Of a DNA stretch of 64,000 bases, positions 63,683-64,000 are shown in pieces (positions within the stretch are counted from its first letter, which is position 1; each line of letters starts with the position of its first letter). The translations under genes were made by a program, and so were the position numbers. The stretch is from Strigamia acuminata (Eukaryota > Arthropoda > Chilopoda > Geophilomorpha > Linotaeniidae), in NCBI GenBank assembly GCA_949358305.1, contig OX442314.1, positions 8,549,060-8,613,059 of the forward strand, written 5' to 3'. Under the pieces are notes generated by a model. That model saw only the letters and a list, made by a program, of their open reading frames with translations. It made no database searches and was not told where the DNA came from.

Positions 63683-63905
63683 CTGCAGCACACGGCACTC
63701 ACACAGCTCTCGCGCACCACGTGTTTCTTGTGCGCAACCTGTTGCGGTCCCCCGCTGGAGCTGCGCTGCGGGTCGTTGGCATTGACCAATTGGGACCCAG
63801 AAGTGCCCTTCCGGAAGTGGTGGGCACCCGCAGAGGCCCGAAGAGTTTTCTAGTAACCAGCATGATGAACGGTCGCTTCTGTGATCGCTCCTCCACGCTG
63901 AATAT
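63683..63905 (-). CDS. GC-rich coding-like exon, unrecognised
   Basis: The block ends on the minus strand in a perfect donor CTGCAG|GTAAGTGA (63683) and has acceptor-like AGs at ~63851 and ~63906. Two frames are open over most of it, one ending HKKHVVRESCVSAVCC at the donor. Composition is far more GC-rich than the AT-rich DNA before it, like real NVL exons. A second GC-rich piece with a GGTGAGTG donor lies at 63940-64000, so a gene probably continues beyond the window. The frame is undecided. Confidence 0.35.
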
Positions 63906-64000
63906 GATTAAGACCTGAACGATTGGCACTCACCGGGACCTAAGCATCCGTATACGCCGCGTTTGTCCTGCGTTCTCTGTGAACGCTATGCCAATGGCCG

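Overview
The window is eukaryotic and animal-like. Genes have short introns with GT/AG borders, several LTR retrotransposons are nested in one another, and MITEs with target-site duplications are common. The one clearly recognised housekeeping gene is NVL (nuclear VCP-like AAA+ ATPase of ribosome biogenesis). The host is probably an arthropod or other invertebrate, but no species can be named from the sequence alone.

Layout. 1-7.5 kb: fragments of an NVL exon interrupted by a young 6.97-kb LTR element (element A, minus strand). Its only ORF is a 1455-codon protein with no recognisable Gag, protease, RT or integrase. 7.6-12 kb: a gypsy remnant, small exon-like fragments (TPR-like, PET/LIM-like), a hAT-type MITE with a TA-flanked foldback element nested in it, and GC-rich tandem repeats. 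12.0-16.5 kb: a complete gypsy element with 135-bp LTRs and one 1320-codon Gag-Pol ORF. 16.6-19.1 kb: a hAT MITE, then a 2.2-kb inverted repeat carrying a decayed copy of NVL exons 2-6. 19.6-28 kb: a TA-flanked MITE, an intact single-exon leucine-rich-repeat gene (minus), a probable solo LTR, a LEM-domain-protein (MAN1-like) fragment and AT-rich DNA.

28.6-61.5 kb is the NVL locus, read on the minus strand. I can follow 19 exons from a start codon at 61523 to a stop at 29196. Splice phases agree at every junction I could check except exon 6 to exon 7. A gag-only LTR element (element B, 31041-50519) sits inside a coding exon with a 4-bp AACC duplication. Removing it restores the NVL frame exactly. 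Element B carries a second, 14.2-kb element (element C) in its own 3' LTR. C has gag, pol joined by an apparent -1 frameshift site, and a third unrecognised ORF. A fourth LTR element (element D, 51999-61009) lies in NVL intron 4. Its two LTRs are almost identical but its coding region is badly decayed.

61.6-64 kb repeats material from the NVL 3' side: an NVL exon fragment, a second copy of a small membrane-protein gene whose first copy lies at 28.6-29.1 kb, and an NVL last-exon fragment. A GC-rich coding-like exon then runs towards the window edge.

Novelty candidates, in order: element A with its orphan ORF; element C with its third ORF and frameshift signal; the duplicated 49/50-residue membrane-protein ORF; and the retroelement insertion that splits NVL.
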